Source of the DNA: Nocardioidaceae bacterium
Lineage (GTDB): Bacteria; Actinomycetota; Actinomycetes; Propionibacteriales; Nocardioidaceae
Direction: 5' to 3'
NCBI GenBank assembly: GCA_030655315.1
Contig: JAURVT010000049.1
Location: 124,001-188,000, forward strand
DNA length: 64,000 bases
In this document: piece after piece, positions 1-8,267 of the stretch
How the letters are laid out: each line of letters begins with the position of its first letter
Position numbering within the stretch: the stretch's first letter is position 1
Notes under the pieces: model-generated
What the model was told of the DNA's origin: nothing
Databases searched by the model: none
Seen by the model: the letters and a program-made list of their open reading frames with translations, nothing else
Position numbers and translations under genes: made by a program

Positions 1-155
1 CCGTCCCGGACTACGTCCTCGTCGACACCCAGGGCGGCGGCTGGAGCCAGTCGCCCGACGTCGTCGCCTACGCCCAGGCCCAGCACCCCGGCACCCGCTA
101 CGAGCAGGTCCTGGACGAGGGCGGCTTCCTCGTCGCCCGCCGCCTCCCCACCTGA
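1..155 (+). CDS. C-terminal fragment of a protein, possibly a DUF2079-type membrane protein
   Basis: Only the last 50 codons lie in the window, in the frame starting at base 3, ending with TGA at 153-155. The fragment begins VPDYVLVDTQGGG and ends with LDEGGFLVARRLPT. A terminal 'DYV..D' segment followed by a 'GG-hydrophobic-R' ending resembles the C terminus of predicted membrane proteins of the DUF2079 family, but this is weak evidence and no catalytic motif is visible. The gene starts outside the window. Confidence 0.4.
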   Translation, partial: VPDYVLVDTQGGGWSQSPDVVAYAQAQHPGTRYEQVLDEGGFLVARRLPT

Positions 156-170
156 CCTCCCCGCCCCCAC

Positions 171-252
171 TCGCCGAGCGGCGCAAGCTCGTCGGTCTAC
201 CCGTCGGTAACCGACCAACCTGCGCCGCTCGGCGGACGGTTTGCGCCGCTCG
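171..252. repeat. Left arm of 82-bp inverted repeat bracketing the 256-1032 gene
   Basis: This 82-base block is matched in reverse complement by 1048-1129. The outer 33 bases are perfect (171-203 with 1097-1129), and 75 of 82 positions agree over the whole arm by my hand alignment. The arm is also partly self-complementary: CGCCGAGCGGCGCA at 172-185 pairs with TGCGCCGCTCGGCG at 221-234. It could therefore fold as a hairpin, like a REP element or a bidirectional terminator. It ends 3 bases beyond the stop codon of the enclosed gene. Confidence 0.85.
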
Positions 253-255
253 ACG

Positions 256-1032
256 TCAGGGCCGGTCGGGACGTGACGCGTGTGCCTCGTCGCGCTCGGC
301 GCGCTTGCGACGGCGGTCGATCTCGCCGAGGGCGACGAAGAGCGCGATGAGGAGGGGTCCCCACCACTTCTCGGACGCCAGGAGTGCGTCCAGCCAACCG
401 GGCGCATCGAGGTCGGGCAGGTCCCAGTCGGGGAGCAGGCCCCAGAGCCAGCCGAACGGATCGGGGATCCAGGACAGGTCGATGGACGGCAGCCAGTCCG
501 GGGCCGACAGCTCGACGTCGAACCGCGGGAGCAGTGCTCGCAGCAGGGCGCCGATGCCGAGCACCGACAGCAGGAGGCCGGCGCCGGACCCGCCCACGTG
601 GCGGACGACGACGAACCACGCATGGTCGTCGGCGAAGTCGTCCAGCCGGCCGCCGACGGACCCGCGCGGCGGGCGCAGTCGGCCGGCCGCGCGGTCCTTG
701 AGCACCTCGCGCAGGTCGGCGCCCGCCGCCTCGTCCTCGGGCGGCACCAACCGCGCCGACGAGATCCGTCCCGGGTGGACGGGCTCGACCTTCACGCCCG
801 TCCCGTCCTCGCCGCGGAGGGTGGTCGAGGACCACGTGGACGGCTGGTCGTCCACCACGTCGCCGTCCACCCGCAGCTGCAGCCTCCGACCCCGCTCGTC
901 GCGGACGACAGCCGTCTCCAGCCGCCGCCCGTCCACGTCGATCCGGTACCAGCGCTCCCCGTCGGTCATGACCTCACGGTAGGAAGTCCACCCGGACGGG
1001 GACCACCACCGAAGGTCCGGTCCGGCGTCCAC
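256..1032 (-). CDS. Conserved-looking membrane protein of unknown function
   Basis: Encodes 258 residues that I do not recognise. The N-terminal half (about 1-130) is soluble and rich in short beta-like segments (RWYRIDVDGRRLETAVV, LQLRVDGDVV). It is followed by a hydrophobic segment near residues 140-165 (GAGLLLSVLGIGALLRALL), a Trp/Asp/Pro-rich loop (PDWLPSIDLSWIPDPFGWLWGLL) and a last hydrophobic stretch near 225-240, ending in an Arg/Lys-rich tail. This suggests two membrane passes. A later in-frame ATG (969) is an alternative start. The gene is tightly bracketed by the 82-bp inverted repeats, and its neighbours give no functional clue. Confidence 0.7.
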   Translation of the reverse strand: MDAGPDLRWWSPSGWTSYREVMTDGERWYRIDVDGRRLETAVVRDERGRRLQLRVDGDVVDDQPSTWSSTTLRGEDGTGVKVEPVHPGRISSARLVPPEDEAAGADLREVLKDRAAGRLRPPRGSVGGRLDDFADDHAWFVVVRHVGGSGAGLLLSVLGIGALLRALLPRFDVELSAPDWLPSIDLSWIPDPFGWLWGLLPDWDLPDLDAPGWLDALLASEKWWGPLLIALFVALGEIDRRRKRAERDEAHASRPDRP

Positions 1033-1047
1033 CGAAAGACGGACACC

Positions 1048-1129
1048 CGAGCGGCGCAGACCGTCCGCCGAACGGCGCAGATCGGTCGGTCACCTCCGGG
1101 TAGACCGACGAGCTTGCGCCGCTCGGCGA
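1048..1129. repeat. Right arm of 82-bp inverted repeat
   Basis: Reverse-complement partner of 171-252 with seven mismatches, clustered in the middle of the arm. The outermost 33 bases are identical. It begins 16 bases upstream of the start codon at 1032 and lies 21 bases beyond the fumC stop. It contains the same GCGCCGCTCGGCG core that recurs in other intergenic regions of the window. Confidence 0.85.
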
Positions 1130-1149
1130 AGGGGGTGGGTGTGAGCGGG

Positions 1150-2544
1150 TCAGGGGTGGGTCATGGAGAGGACGTCGAGGGCGTCGTCGAGCTGGGTCTC
1201 GGTGAGGGTGGTGCCGTCGACCAGGCCCATCTCGACGACGACCTCGCGGATGGTCTTGCGCTCGGCGACGGCCTTCTTGGCCACCTTGGCGGCGGTCTCG
1301 TAGCCGATGTACTTGTTGAGCGGGGTGACAACCGACGGCGACGACTCGGCGTACTCGCGGGCGCGGTCGACGTCGGCGGTGATGCCGTCGATGCAGCGGT
1401 CGGCCAGCACGGTGGAGCTGTTGGCGAGCAGGCGCACCGACTCGAGCACGTTGCGGGCGATCACCGGCAGCATGACGTTGAGCTCGAAGTTGCCGCCGGC
1501 ACCGGCGGTGGTGACGGCGACGTCGTTGCCGATCACCTGCGCGGCGACCATCAGCGTCGCCTCGCAGAGCACCGGGTTGACCTTGCCGGGCATGATGCTC
1601 GACCCGGGCTGCAGGTCGGGCAGGTGGATCTCGGCGAGGCCGGTGCGCGGGCCCGAGCCCATCCAGCGCAGGTCGTTGCAGATCTTGGTGAGCGAGACCG
1701 CGATCGTGCGCAGGTGGCCCGACAGCTCGACGATGCCGTCACGGGCGCCCTGGGCCTCGAAGTGGTCCTCGGCCTCGGTGAGGGGCAGGCCGGTGCGCTC
1801 GGCGAGCAGCTCGATGACGCGCTGAGGGAAGCCGATCGGCGTGTTGATGCCGGTGCCGACGGCGGTGCCGCCCAACGGCACCTCGGCGACGCGGGGCAGC
1901 GAGGACTCGACGCGCTCGACCCCGCGGCGCACCTGCTTGGCGTAGCCGGCGAACTCCTGGCCGAGGGTGACCGGCGTGGCGTCCATCAGGTGGGTGCGGC
2001 CGGACTTGACGACGTCGGCGAACTCGGCGGACTTGCGCTCGAGCGACGCGGCCAGGTGCTCCAGCGCCGGGACGAGCTGCTGGATGGTGGCCGCCGTCGC
2101 GGCGACGTGGATCGACGTCGGGAAGACGTCGTTGCTGGACTGGCTCGCGTTGACGTGGTCGTTGGGGTGCACCTCGCGGCCGAGGCTGCGGGTGGCGAGC
2201 GTCGCGAGCACCTCGTTCGTGTTCATGTTGGACGACGTGCCCGAGCCGGTCTGGAAGACGTCGATCGGGAACTCGCCGTCGTGCTTGCCCGAGGCCACCT
2301 CGTCGGCGGCGGCGACGATCGCGTCGGCCATGTCCTGCTCGACGACGCCGAGCTCGGCGTTGGCGGTGGCGCACGCGGCCTTCACCTGCGCGAGCGCACG
2401 GATGTTCTGGCTCTCGATCGGGCTGCCCGAGATCGGGAAGTTCTCCACCGCCCGCTGGGTCTGGGCCCGCCACAGGGCGTCCTTGGGCACCTTGACCTCG
2501 CCCATGGTGTCGTGCTCGATGCGGTACTCCGTCTCAGCGCTCAT
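1150..2544 (-). CDS. fumC: Class II fumarate hydratase
   Basis: Fumarase converts fumarate to L-malate in the TCA cycle. The class II (iron-independent, homotetrameric) enzyme is recognised over its full 464 residues. It carries the substrate-binding [10 protein letters not shown] block near residue 97, [13 protein letters not shown] near 132, [10 protein letters not shown] near 182 and the superfamily signature [11 protein letters not shown] near residue 313, all intact. Length is normal for the family. The start is ATG at 2544, with TAGCCT on the coding strand 7 nt before it (2552-2557) and no clear Shine-Dalgarno, suggesting a leaderless transcript. Its position next to glpX echoes the mycobacterial fum-glpX neighbourhood. 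Confidence 0.97.
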   Translation of the reverse strand: MSAETEYRIEHDTMGEVKVPKDALWRAQTQRAVENFPISGSPIESQNIRALAQVKAACATANAELGVVEQDMADAIVAAADEVASGKHDGEFPIDVFQTGSGTSSNMNTNEVLATLATRSLGREVHPNDHVNASQSSNDVFPTSIHVAATAATIQQLVPALEHLAASLERKSAEFADVVKSGRTHLMDATPVTLGQEFAGYAKQVRRGVERVESSLPRVAEVPLGGTAVGTGINTPIGFPQRVIELLAERTGLPLTEAEDHFEAQGARDGIVELSGHLRTIAVSLTKICNDLRWMGSGPRTGLAEIHLPDLQPGSSIMPGKVNPVLCEATLMVAAQVIGNDVAVTTAGAGGNFELNVMLPVIARNVLESVRLLANSSTVLADRCIDGITADVDRAREYAESSPSVVTPLNKYIGYETAAKVAKKAVAERKTIREVVVEMGLVDGTTLTETQLDDALDVLSMTHP

Positions 2545-2565
2545 GGCCCCGAGGCTATCGCCCGC

Positions 2566-3216
2566 TCACGACCCGTGCCGCGCGCGTCCCCGGAGCAGCC
2601 AGTACGACTCCTCACGCCCCTGCAGTCGCACCGGGACGCGCTCCGCCGCGACGTCGTCGCAGAACTCGGCGAGGGCGTCGCGCACGGCCGGCGAGTCCGC
2701 CATCGACCACACGCAGAGCAGCCCGCCGGCCCGCAGCCGCGAGGCGCACGTCGCGAGGAACGGGACGCCGTACACCGCGGCGTTGGACGCGAGGACGAGG
2801 TAGTCCGGGCCGTTGTCGACGTCCAGCAGGACCGCGTCCACCGACCCCGCGTCGAGGGACGCCACCACGTCGCGCACGTCCGCGACCCGCAGGTCGACGC
2901 GCGGGTCGTCGAGCAGGTCCCGGCCCGGGACGCGACCCTCGCGCATCCACCGCACCACGGCCGGCTCGATCTCGGCGACGACCACCTCGCGCACGCGCGG
3001 GTCCGCGAGCAGCTCGCGCAGCGTGTGTCCCAGGCCCAGGCCGCCGACGACGACGCGTCCCGCACCGCCCGCGTCGTCCAGGAACGCGCGTGCGAGCAGC
3101 CGCTCGGACGACGTCTCCCGGTCGTCCATGACGAACACGCCGTCGACCCGCAGCTCGGTCGCGCCGTCCGCGCGGGTGCGCAGGCTGGCGCGTCCGTCGT
3201 CGGCGGGGATGACCAC
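2566..3216 (-). CDS. Spermidine-synthase-like SAM-dependent methyltransferase-fold protein
   Basis: A 216-residue class I Rossmann-fold protein. The motif VVVGGLGLGHTLRELL (about 55-70) matches the glycine-rich nucleotide loop. VVVAEIEPAVVRW supplies the acidic residue that follows strand 2, and VDAVLLDVDNGPDYL resembles the spermidine synthase 'D-x-D-x-G' active-site strand. Actinobacterial proteins of this kind are usually annotated spermidine synthase-like, but aminopropyl transfer is not demonstrated and they lack the N-terminal beta-domain of true SpeE. The start is GTG 3216, with TAGCGT 6 nt upstream (3223-3228), consistent with leaderless transcription. The gene lies between fumC and an EAL/HDOD gene on the same strand. 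Confidence 0.8.
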   Translation of the reverse strand: MVIPADDGRASLRTRADGATELRVDGVFVMDDRETSSERLLARAFLDDAGGAGRVVVGGLGLGHTLRELLADPRVREVVVAEIEPAVVRWMREGRVPGRDLLDDPRVDLRVADVRDVVASLDAGSVDAVLLDVDNGPDYLVLASNAAVYGVPFLATCASRLRAGGLLCVWSMADSPAVRDALAEFCDDVAAERVPVRLQGREESYWLLRGRARHGS

Positions 3217-3225
3217 GCCCCGACG

Positions 3226-4488
3226 CTACCGGGTGGGGCGCCGGGGGCCGAGCGCGCTGAGGTAGGTGGTGGCCCAGCCGTACGCGGCCGAGCTGGCGAG
3301 GTCGAGCTCGTCGACGAGCTGCTCCACCGGGTTGGCCGCGACCTGCACCGCGCGCTGGTGCTCGGCCACCTCGCGGGCGAGCCGGACCAGCGGCGCCCAG
3401 GCGTCGAGGAGCACCTCCTGGGTGACGGTGCGGTCGAGGTCGACGACCGAGCACGCCGCCTCGCGGTCGAGGCCGACGAGCGCGTCGAGGGCGGACAGCA
3501 CCGCGGCGGCGAAGGCCAGGTGCGGCTGGGGCAGGCCGCGCGACCGCGCCAGCTCCTCGCACATCCGGGCGCGCACCAGGGCCGTCAGCAGCCCGTCGAG
3601 CTCGCCGCCGGGGCACCGCTCGAGCATCAGCAGGCAGGCCCACTGGCGCGAGCGGACCGTGCCGAGCATCCGGATCGCGGTCTGCGGCGACGCGACGCCG
3701 CGCGCGAGCCCGCCCGAGGGGTTGACTCCCGCGAGCCGGACGAGGTCGGCCGCGATCGAGGGGTCGTGGCCGACGACCCACTCCAGCTCGGCCCGGTCCA
3801 GCTCGGTGGTCAGCAGCATGGTGGCGAGCTGGACGCGGCTGCCGGTGCTGGGCCCGCCCACGCCGGTGCCCACCACCCCGGGGCGCTCCACCCCGAAGCC
3901 CTGGAACAGGTCGAACCCCTGGGCGCGGGCCAGGGCCAGCGCGGCGTCGGACTCCACCTTGGTGGCGACCGCGCGGACACGGTGCTGGTGGCAGCGCCGC
4001 ACCAGCGGCCCCACCTCGGCCTCGGGCGTGGCCAGGAGGTCGATCTTCACGAAGTCGGCCAGGCTCAGGACCTGCTCGACGCCGTCGGACCACGCGAAGT
4101 CGTCCAACGAGATCTGGTAGCCCTGCTCGCGGAGACGACGGCACCCGGCGACGTCGACCGGGGTCACGTGCCGCGGCGTGGGGATCTCGGCGACCGTGCT
4201 GCGCGGCGGCAGCGGCATCGCGACATGGCCCTCGACGACGCCACGACCCACGTTGCAGAAGATCAGCAGGTCGCCGGCCAGCAGGTCGAGACCGAGGGAC
4301 AGCGCGCTGAGCACCACGTGCGTGGTCATCTGGTCGCCGCCGGGACGCACGGCCTCGGGCACCGACGAGCGGTACAGCAGCTCGTAGCCGGCCACCTCGC
4401 CGCGGGCGTCGACGATCGGCTGGCGCCCGACGAGGAGATCGGCCGACGTCGCCGCCGCCTGCGTCTCCGGTCGTCGCGTGCTCCTCAC
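3226..4488 (-). CDS. EAL and HDOD domain protein (YuxH type)
   Basis: The frame stays open to 5307, but the recognisable protein begins at GTG 4488 (VRSTRRPE...), giving 420 residues. Residues 15-210 form an EAL-like domain with the family's typical opening (LVGRQPIVDARGEVAGYELLYRS), in which the usual EAL triplet reads ELL. LDDFAW replaces the LDDFG.G loop. The C-terminal half is helical and matches HDOD (PQTAIRMLGTVRSRQWACLLML). Such proteins (COG3434) are usually thought to bind or sense c-di-GMP rather than hydrolyse it. The substitutions here fit a non-catalytic signalling role, which is inference. It lies upstream of the methyltransferase-like gene with only 9 bases between them. Confidence 0.85.
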   Translation of the reverse strand: MRSTRRPETQAAATSADLLVGRQPIVDARGEVAGYELLYRSSVPEAVRPGGDQMTTHVVLSALSLGLDLLAGDLLIFCNVGRGVVEGHVAMPLPPRSTVAEIPTPRHVTPVDVAGCRRLREQGYQISLDDFAWSDGVEQVLSLADFVKIDLLATPEAEVGPLVRRCHQHRVRAVATKVESDAALALARAQGFDLFQGFGVERPGVVGTGVGGPSTGSRVQLATMLLTTELDRAELEWVVGHDPSIAADLVRLAGVNPSGGLARGVASPQTAIRMLGTVRSRQWACLLMLERCPGGELDGLLTALVRARMCEELARSRGLPQPHLAFAAAVLSALDALVGLDREAACSVVDLDRTVTQEVLLDAWAPLVRLAREVAEHQRAVQVAANPVEQLVDELDLASSAAYGWATTYLSALGPRRPTR

Positions 4489-4526
4489 GCTCCCACCATC
4501 GGCCGGTGCCCCGCGGACCTGAGGGG

Positions 4527-5423
4527 TCAGGCAGCGGCGTGTGCCCGGCGCGCGGTGCGCACGACGGCGTCGACGAGCGTGCGACGCGTGGCCGCCGGCA
4601 TGTCGTGGCCCATGTGCGGGATGGTGACGAGCTCGGCGCCCGGGATCGCGCCGGCGGTGGCGCGTCCGCCCGAGGAGTGCACCATCGGGTCGGCGAGGCC
4701 GTGCACGGCGCACGCGGGGACGTCGAGCGTGCGCAGCGCGGGCGTGCGGTCGGGCTGGGTGAGGATCGCGAGCATCTGCCGCAGGACCCCGCTGCCGCTC
4801 CAGCCGCGGTCGAAGGTCTCGCCCGCGCGCTCGAGCACCATGGCCTCGTCGACGTCCCAGCCGGGGGAGCCGATGGCCTTGGCGGTGTAGAGCGAGCGGG
4901 CGACGTACTCGTCCCGGGTGCGGCCCACGGGCTTGAGCAGGCCGGCCATCAGGCGGGGGTGCTGCCAGCCGACGCGTCGGTTGCCGGTGGTCGACATGAT
5001 CGAGGTCAGCGACAGGACGCGCTCGGGCCGCGCGATGGCCATGGTCTGCGCGACCATGCCGCCCATCGAGACGCCGACGACGTGCGCGCGCTCGACGCCG
5101 AGGTCGTCCATCAGCCCGAACCCGTCGTCGGCCATGTCGGTGAGGGCGTAGGGCACGGCGACCGGACGGCCGACGAACGCCTTGACCACGTCGCCGCGGC
5201 GCACGCGGTGGTCCCTGAAGCGGGTCGAGCGGCCCGTGTCGCGGTTGTCGAAGCGCACGACGTGGAAGCCCTCGGCGACCAGCGCCTCGCAGAAGTCGAC
5301 CGGCCACCAGTTCATCGGGCAGCCGAGGCCCATGACGAGCAGGATCGTCGGGTCGGCGGGGTCGCCGAGCGTCTCGTGGCAGATCTCGACGCCGCTGGGC
5401 AGCGTGGCGATGGTCTCGGGCAC
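4527..5423 (-). CDS. Alpha/beta hydrolase
   Basis: An alpha/beta-hydrolase fold enzyme of 298 residues. ILLVMGLGCPMNWW supplies the oxyanion region, RFDNRDTGRS is the conserved loop after strand 4, and GVSMGGMVAQ is the nucleophile elbow with the catalytic Ser. The later Asp and His are in HGLADPMV and IPHMGHDMP. The family includes haloperoxidase-like esterases, epoxide hydrolases and lipases, and the substrate is not predictable. I chose GTG 5423 (VPETIATL) because a GGAGG lies 5 nt before it. A longer frame from 5468 would add 15 residues with no visible ribosome site. Confidence 0.88.
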   Translation of the reverse strand: MPETIATLPSGVEICHETLGDPADPTILLVMGLGCPMNWWPVDFCEALVAEGFHVVRFDNRDTGRSTRFRDHRVRRGDVVKAFVGRPVAVPYALTDMADDGFGLMDDLGVERAHVVGVSMGGMVAQTMAIARPERVLSLTSIMSTTGNRRVGWQHPRLMAGLLKPVGRTRDEYVARSLYTAKAIGSPGWDVDEAMVLERAGETFDRGWSGSGVLRQMLAILTQPDRTPALRTLDVPACAVHGLADPMVHSSGGRATAGAIPGAELVTIPHMGHDMPAATRRTLVDAVVRTARRAHAAA

Positions 5424-5507
5424 CGGGGCCTCCAGGGACGGCGGACGTGGTGCGTCCAGGTTACCCACGGGTATGGCCGACGCGGGGACCGCGACGTGTG
5501 AGTCCCG

Positions 5508-6422
5508 CTACGGGCGCAGGCCCGGCAGCTCGGCGCCACGCGGCGGGTCGGCGCCGTGGCGCGAGCAGGTGATCGCCGCGGCGGAGACGGCGAGCTCGCC
5601 GAGCGTCCGCAGCTCGTCCGCCGTGAACGTGCGGCGCGTCTGCCAGCCCCGGTGCAGGATCCCGGCCAGCATCGCGGCCATGAACGAGTCGCCGGCGCCG
5701 ATGGTGTCGGCCAGCTCGATCGGGGGCACGTCGACGCGCACGCGGCCCTCGCGCGACACCAGCAGCGCGCCGTCGCCACCGAACGTCACCACGAGCAGGG
5801 CGAGCCGGGTGTCTTCGGCCAGGGCGCGCTCGGCGAACGAGTCGGGCGTCTCGCCGAGGTCGGCCACGTCCTCGTCGCTCAGCTTGCAGATCGTGGCGGT
5901 CGCCAGCAGGAGGTCGACGCGACGGCGGACGTCGTCGACGTCGGGGGTGATGGGCAGCCGGACGTTGGGGTCCAGGCTGACGGCCAGGCCGGCGTCGGCG
6001 GCCGTCCGCGCCAGCGCGAGCACGCGGTCGGCGCCGGGCGCGAGGGTGGCGCCGATGGACCCGACGTGGAGCAGGTCCTGGCCCTCCACCGTCGGCAGCT
6101 CGGAGGGGTCCCACCGGATGTCGAACTCGTACGTGGCGCGTCCCTGGTCGTCCAGCCGGGCCAGGGCCGTCGCGGTGGTCTCGCGGTGGGGCGGCAGGTT
6201 GCGCAGGTCGACGTCGGAGTCGTCGACGTGGTCGCGGAGCAGCTCGCCGAGGTCGTCCTCGCCGACCTGCGCGGCGAGCACCGCGGTGACGTCGAGCCGG
6301 GCCAGGCCGACGGCGATGTTGAGCGGGGAGCCGCCCGGGCGGGCGACCTCGGGCTCGTCGCCGCGGCGGGTGAGGTCGACGAGCGCCTCGCCGACCACGA
6401 GCGCGCGGGGTGCCTCGGCCAT
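5508..6422 (-). CDS. PfkB-family carbohydrate kinase (fructokinase-like)
   Basis: A 304-residue ribokinase/PfkB fold kinase that phosphorylates a sugar with ATP. N-terminal motif GGSPLNIAVGLARL (about 30-43) is the sugar-binding PfkB signature 1, and DTIGAGDSFMAAMLAGIL near the C terminus is signature 2 with the catalytic Asp in GAGD. The fold resembles bacterial fructokinases, but substrate specificity is not certain from sequence. The gene starts 3 bases downstream of the glpX stop, so the two are almost surely co-transcribed. A sugar kinase paired with a fructose-bisphosphatase suggests a role in fructose or hexose phosphate handling. Confidence 0.88.
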   Translation of the reverse strand: MAEAPRALVVGEALVDLTRRGDEPEVARPGGSPLNIAVGLARLDVTAVLAAQVGEDDLGELLRDHVDDSDVDLRNLPPHRETTATALARLDDQGRATYEFDIRWDPSELPTVEGQDLLHVGSIGATLAPGADRVLALARTAADAGLAVSLDPNVRLPITPDVDDVRRRVDLLLATATICKLSDEDVADLGETPDSFAERALAEDTRLALLVVTFGGDGALLVSREGRVRVDVPPIELADTIGAGDSFMAAMLAGILHRGWQTRRTFTADELRTLGELAVSAAAITCSRHGADPPRGAELPGLRP

Positions 6423-6425
6423 CGC

Positions 6426-7472
6426 TCAGCCCTCGTAGTCGACCGACGCGTACGCGCGGAGCTTGGTGAGGCGGTGCTCGCTCGTGATCTTGCGGATCGT
6501 GCCGCTGCGGGAGCGCATCACCAGCGACTCGGTGAACGCCCGCTCGGGCGCGTAGCGGACGCCGTGCATCAGCTCGCCGTCGGTGATGCCCGAGGCGACG
6601 AAGAAGCAGTCGTCGCCGGTGACGAGGTCGTCGGTGGTGAGCACCCGGGTGAGGTCGTGCCCGGCGTCCTCGGCGCGGCCGCGCTCGGCGTCGTCGGTGG
6701 GCCACAGCCGGCCCTGGATGATGCCGCCCACGCACTTCATGGCGCAGGCCGCGATGATGCCCTCCGGCGTGCCGCCCACGCCGACGAGCAGGTCGACGCC
6801 GGTGCCGGGACGGGCGGCGGTGATCGCGCCGGCGACGTCGCCGTCGGTGATGAACTTGATCCGGGCGCCCGTGGCGCGGATGTCGGCGACCAGCTGCTCG
6901 TGGCGGGGGCGGTCGAGCACGCAGACCGTGATGTCGGAGACCTTGAGGCCCTTGGCCTTGGCCACGATCGAGATGTTCTTCTCGATCGGCAGCCGGATGT
7001 CGACGTCGTCGGCGGCCTCGGGACCGGTGACGAGCTTCTCCATGTAGAAGACCGCGGACGGGTCGTACATCGACCCGCGCGGGGCCACGGCCATCACGGC
7101 GACGGCGTTGGGCATGGACTTGGCGGTCAGGGTGGTGCCGTCGATGGGGTCGACGGCGACGTCGCACTCGGGCCCCGTGCCGTCGCCGACCTCCTCACCG
7201 TTGAACAGCATGGGCGCGTTGTCCTTCTCGCCCTCGCCGATGACCACCACCCCGCGCATGCCCACGGTGTTGATCAGCTGGCGCATCGCGTTGACGGCGA
7301 CGCCGTCGGCGCCGTTCTTGTCGCCGCGGCCCACCCAGCGGCCGGCCGCGAGCGCCGCCGCCTCGGTGACGCGCACGAGGTCGAGGGCGAGGTTGCGGTC
7401 CGGCGCCTGCGCCGCCGGGGCGAGCGTGTCGGGGATCCCCGAGGAGGGCGACGGGTGGGGGCTCTGCGACAT
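6426..7472 (-). CDS. glpX: Class II fructose-1,6-bisphosphatase
   Basis: GlpX hydrolyses fructose-1,6-bisphosphate to fructose-6-phosphate, the committed step of gluconeogenesis, and is the main FBPase in actinobacteria. The 348-residue protein carries [11 protein letters not shown] (metal-binding acidic cluster), [12 protein letters not shown] (the lithium-sensitive phosphatase DPxDGT motif), PRHEQLV and [12 protein letters not shown], all intact. I start it at ATG 7472 (MSQSPHP) because GAGAGGA lies just upstream. The frame also allows an ATG at 7502. It precedes the PfkB kinase by 3 nt, forming a two-gene unit. Confidence 0.95.
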   Translation of the reverse strand: MSQSPHPSPSSGIPDTLAPAAQAPDRNLALDLVRVTEAAALAAGRWVGRGDKNGADGVAVNAMRQLINTVGMRGVVVIGEGEKDNAPMLFNGEEVGDGTGPECDVAVDPIDGTTLTAKSMPNAVAVMAVAPRGSMYDPSAVFYMEKLVTGPEAADDVDIRLPIEKNISIVAKAKGLKVSDITVCVLDRPRHEQLVADIRATGARIKFITDGDVAGAITAARPGTGVDLLVGVGGTPEGIIAACAMKCVGGIIQGRLWPTDDAERGRAEDAGHDLTRVLTTDDLVTGDDCFFVASGITDGELMHGVRYAPERAFTESLVMRSRSGTIRKITSEHRLTKLRAYASVDYEG

Positions 7473-7505
7473 GCGGGGTCCTCTCGGCGGGTGTGTCGTC
7501 ACACT

Positions 7506-8222
7506 CTAGGGCCGCGCGCCGACGGCGAGCCGCTCGGCCACGACGGCCCACACGTCCGGGTCGAGCACCATGCCGAGGTGCGTCGAGCCGACCTCCACGT
7601 GGTCGACGACGGGGGAGCGACGGTCGACGCACGCGCGCCAGTCGACGATGCCGTCCCGGCGGCTGAGGATCGCCGTGGTCGGCACGCGGTCGCGGTCGTT
7701 CCGCCCGGCCAGGTGGGGAGCGATGGTCGGCCCGCCGAGCACGGGCGACCCGTAGGTGACGACGACGCGCACGTGCTCGGGCACCAGGCGGGCCACCTCG
7801 CGCGCGATCACCCCGCCGAGGCTCCATCCGACGAGCGCCACGGGCCGTCCGGACTCGCCGGCGAGCCGGGTGACGGTCAGCACGAGCGCGTCGACGTCGC
7901 TGCCCACCGACCCGTGGTTGGTGCCGAGCCCCCAGGAGCGGGCGTCGTGACCGAGGTGGCGCAGGTAGGCCCGGATCGGCGCGCCCGACGCCTCGGGCGC
8001 CCGCCAGCCGGGCACGTCGACGACGACGCCGCCGTCGCCCCGTGGCGCGAGCGCCAGGCGGGGCGCCGCCGCCAGCACCCGTCCGAGCTGGAGGCCCGCC
8101 CGGAACTCCCCGCGCCGCAGCCGGCGGTCGGGTGGGGCCGACGACGCGGGCACCGCCGACGCGTCGAGAGGTCGCGCGCCGGACGTCAGGCCGAGGGCGG
8201 CCAGGGCCATCACCGGGGTCAT
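7506..8222 (-). CDS. Alpha/beta hydrolase / lipase-like protein
   Basis: About 238 residues. VVVDVPGW followed by LRHLGHDARSWGLGTN and VALVGWSLGGVIAREVAR gives an alpha/beta-hydrolase nucleophile elbow (GWSLGG) typical of triacylglycerol lipase or PGAP1-like esterases. The remaining triad residues are plausibly the Asp in SRRDGIVDW and the His in GSTHLGM. Substrate unknown. ATG 8222 (MTPVMAL) is preferred: CAGGCT lies 6 nt upstream, one base off the leaderless -10 pattern seen elsewhere. The frame extends to 8255. It lies between the mod genes and glpX, on the same strand. Confidence 0.8.
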   Translation of the reverse strand: MTPVMALAALGLTSGARPLDASAVPASSAPPDRRLRRGEFRAGLQLGRVLAAAPRLALAPRGDGGVVVDVPGWRAPEASGAPIRAYLRHLGHDARSWGLGTNHGSVGSDVDALVLTVTRLAGESGRPVALVGWSLGGVIAREVARLVPEHVRVVVTYGSPVLGGPTIAPHLAGRNDRDRVPTTAILSRRDGIVDWRACVDRRSPVVDHVEVGSTHLGMVLDPDVWAVVAERLAVGARP

Positions 8223-8267
8223 GGGACGAGCCTGGCAGCAGGACCCCGACCGCACCGACCGCGCGGC

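Noticed and set aside
280-4890. A 1536-codon plus-strand open frame
   Set aside because: It is antisense to fumC, the methyltransferase-like, EAL/HDOD and hydrolase genes. It reads as Arg/Gly/Asp/Val low complexity and carries no domain motif. Stop-free antisense frames are expected at this GC content.
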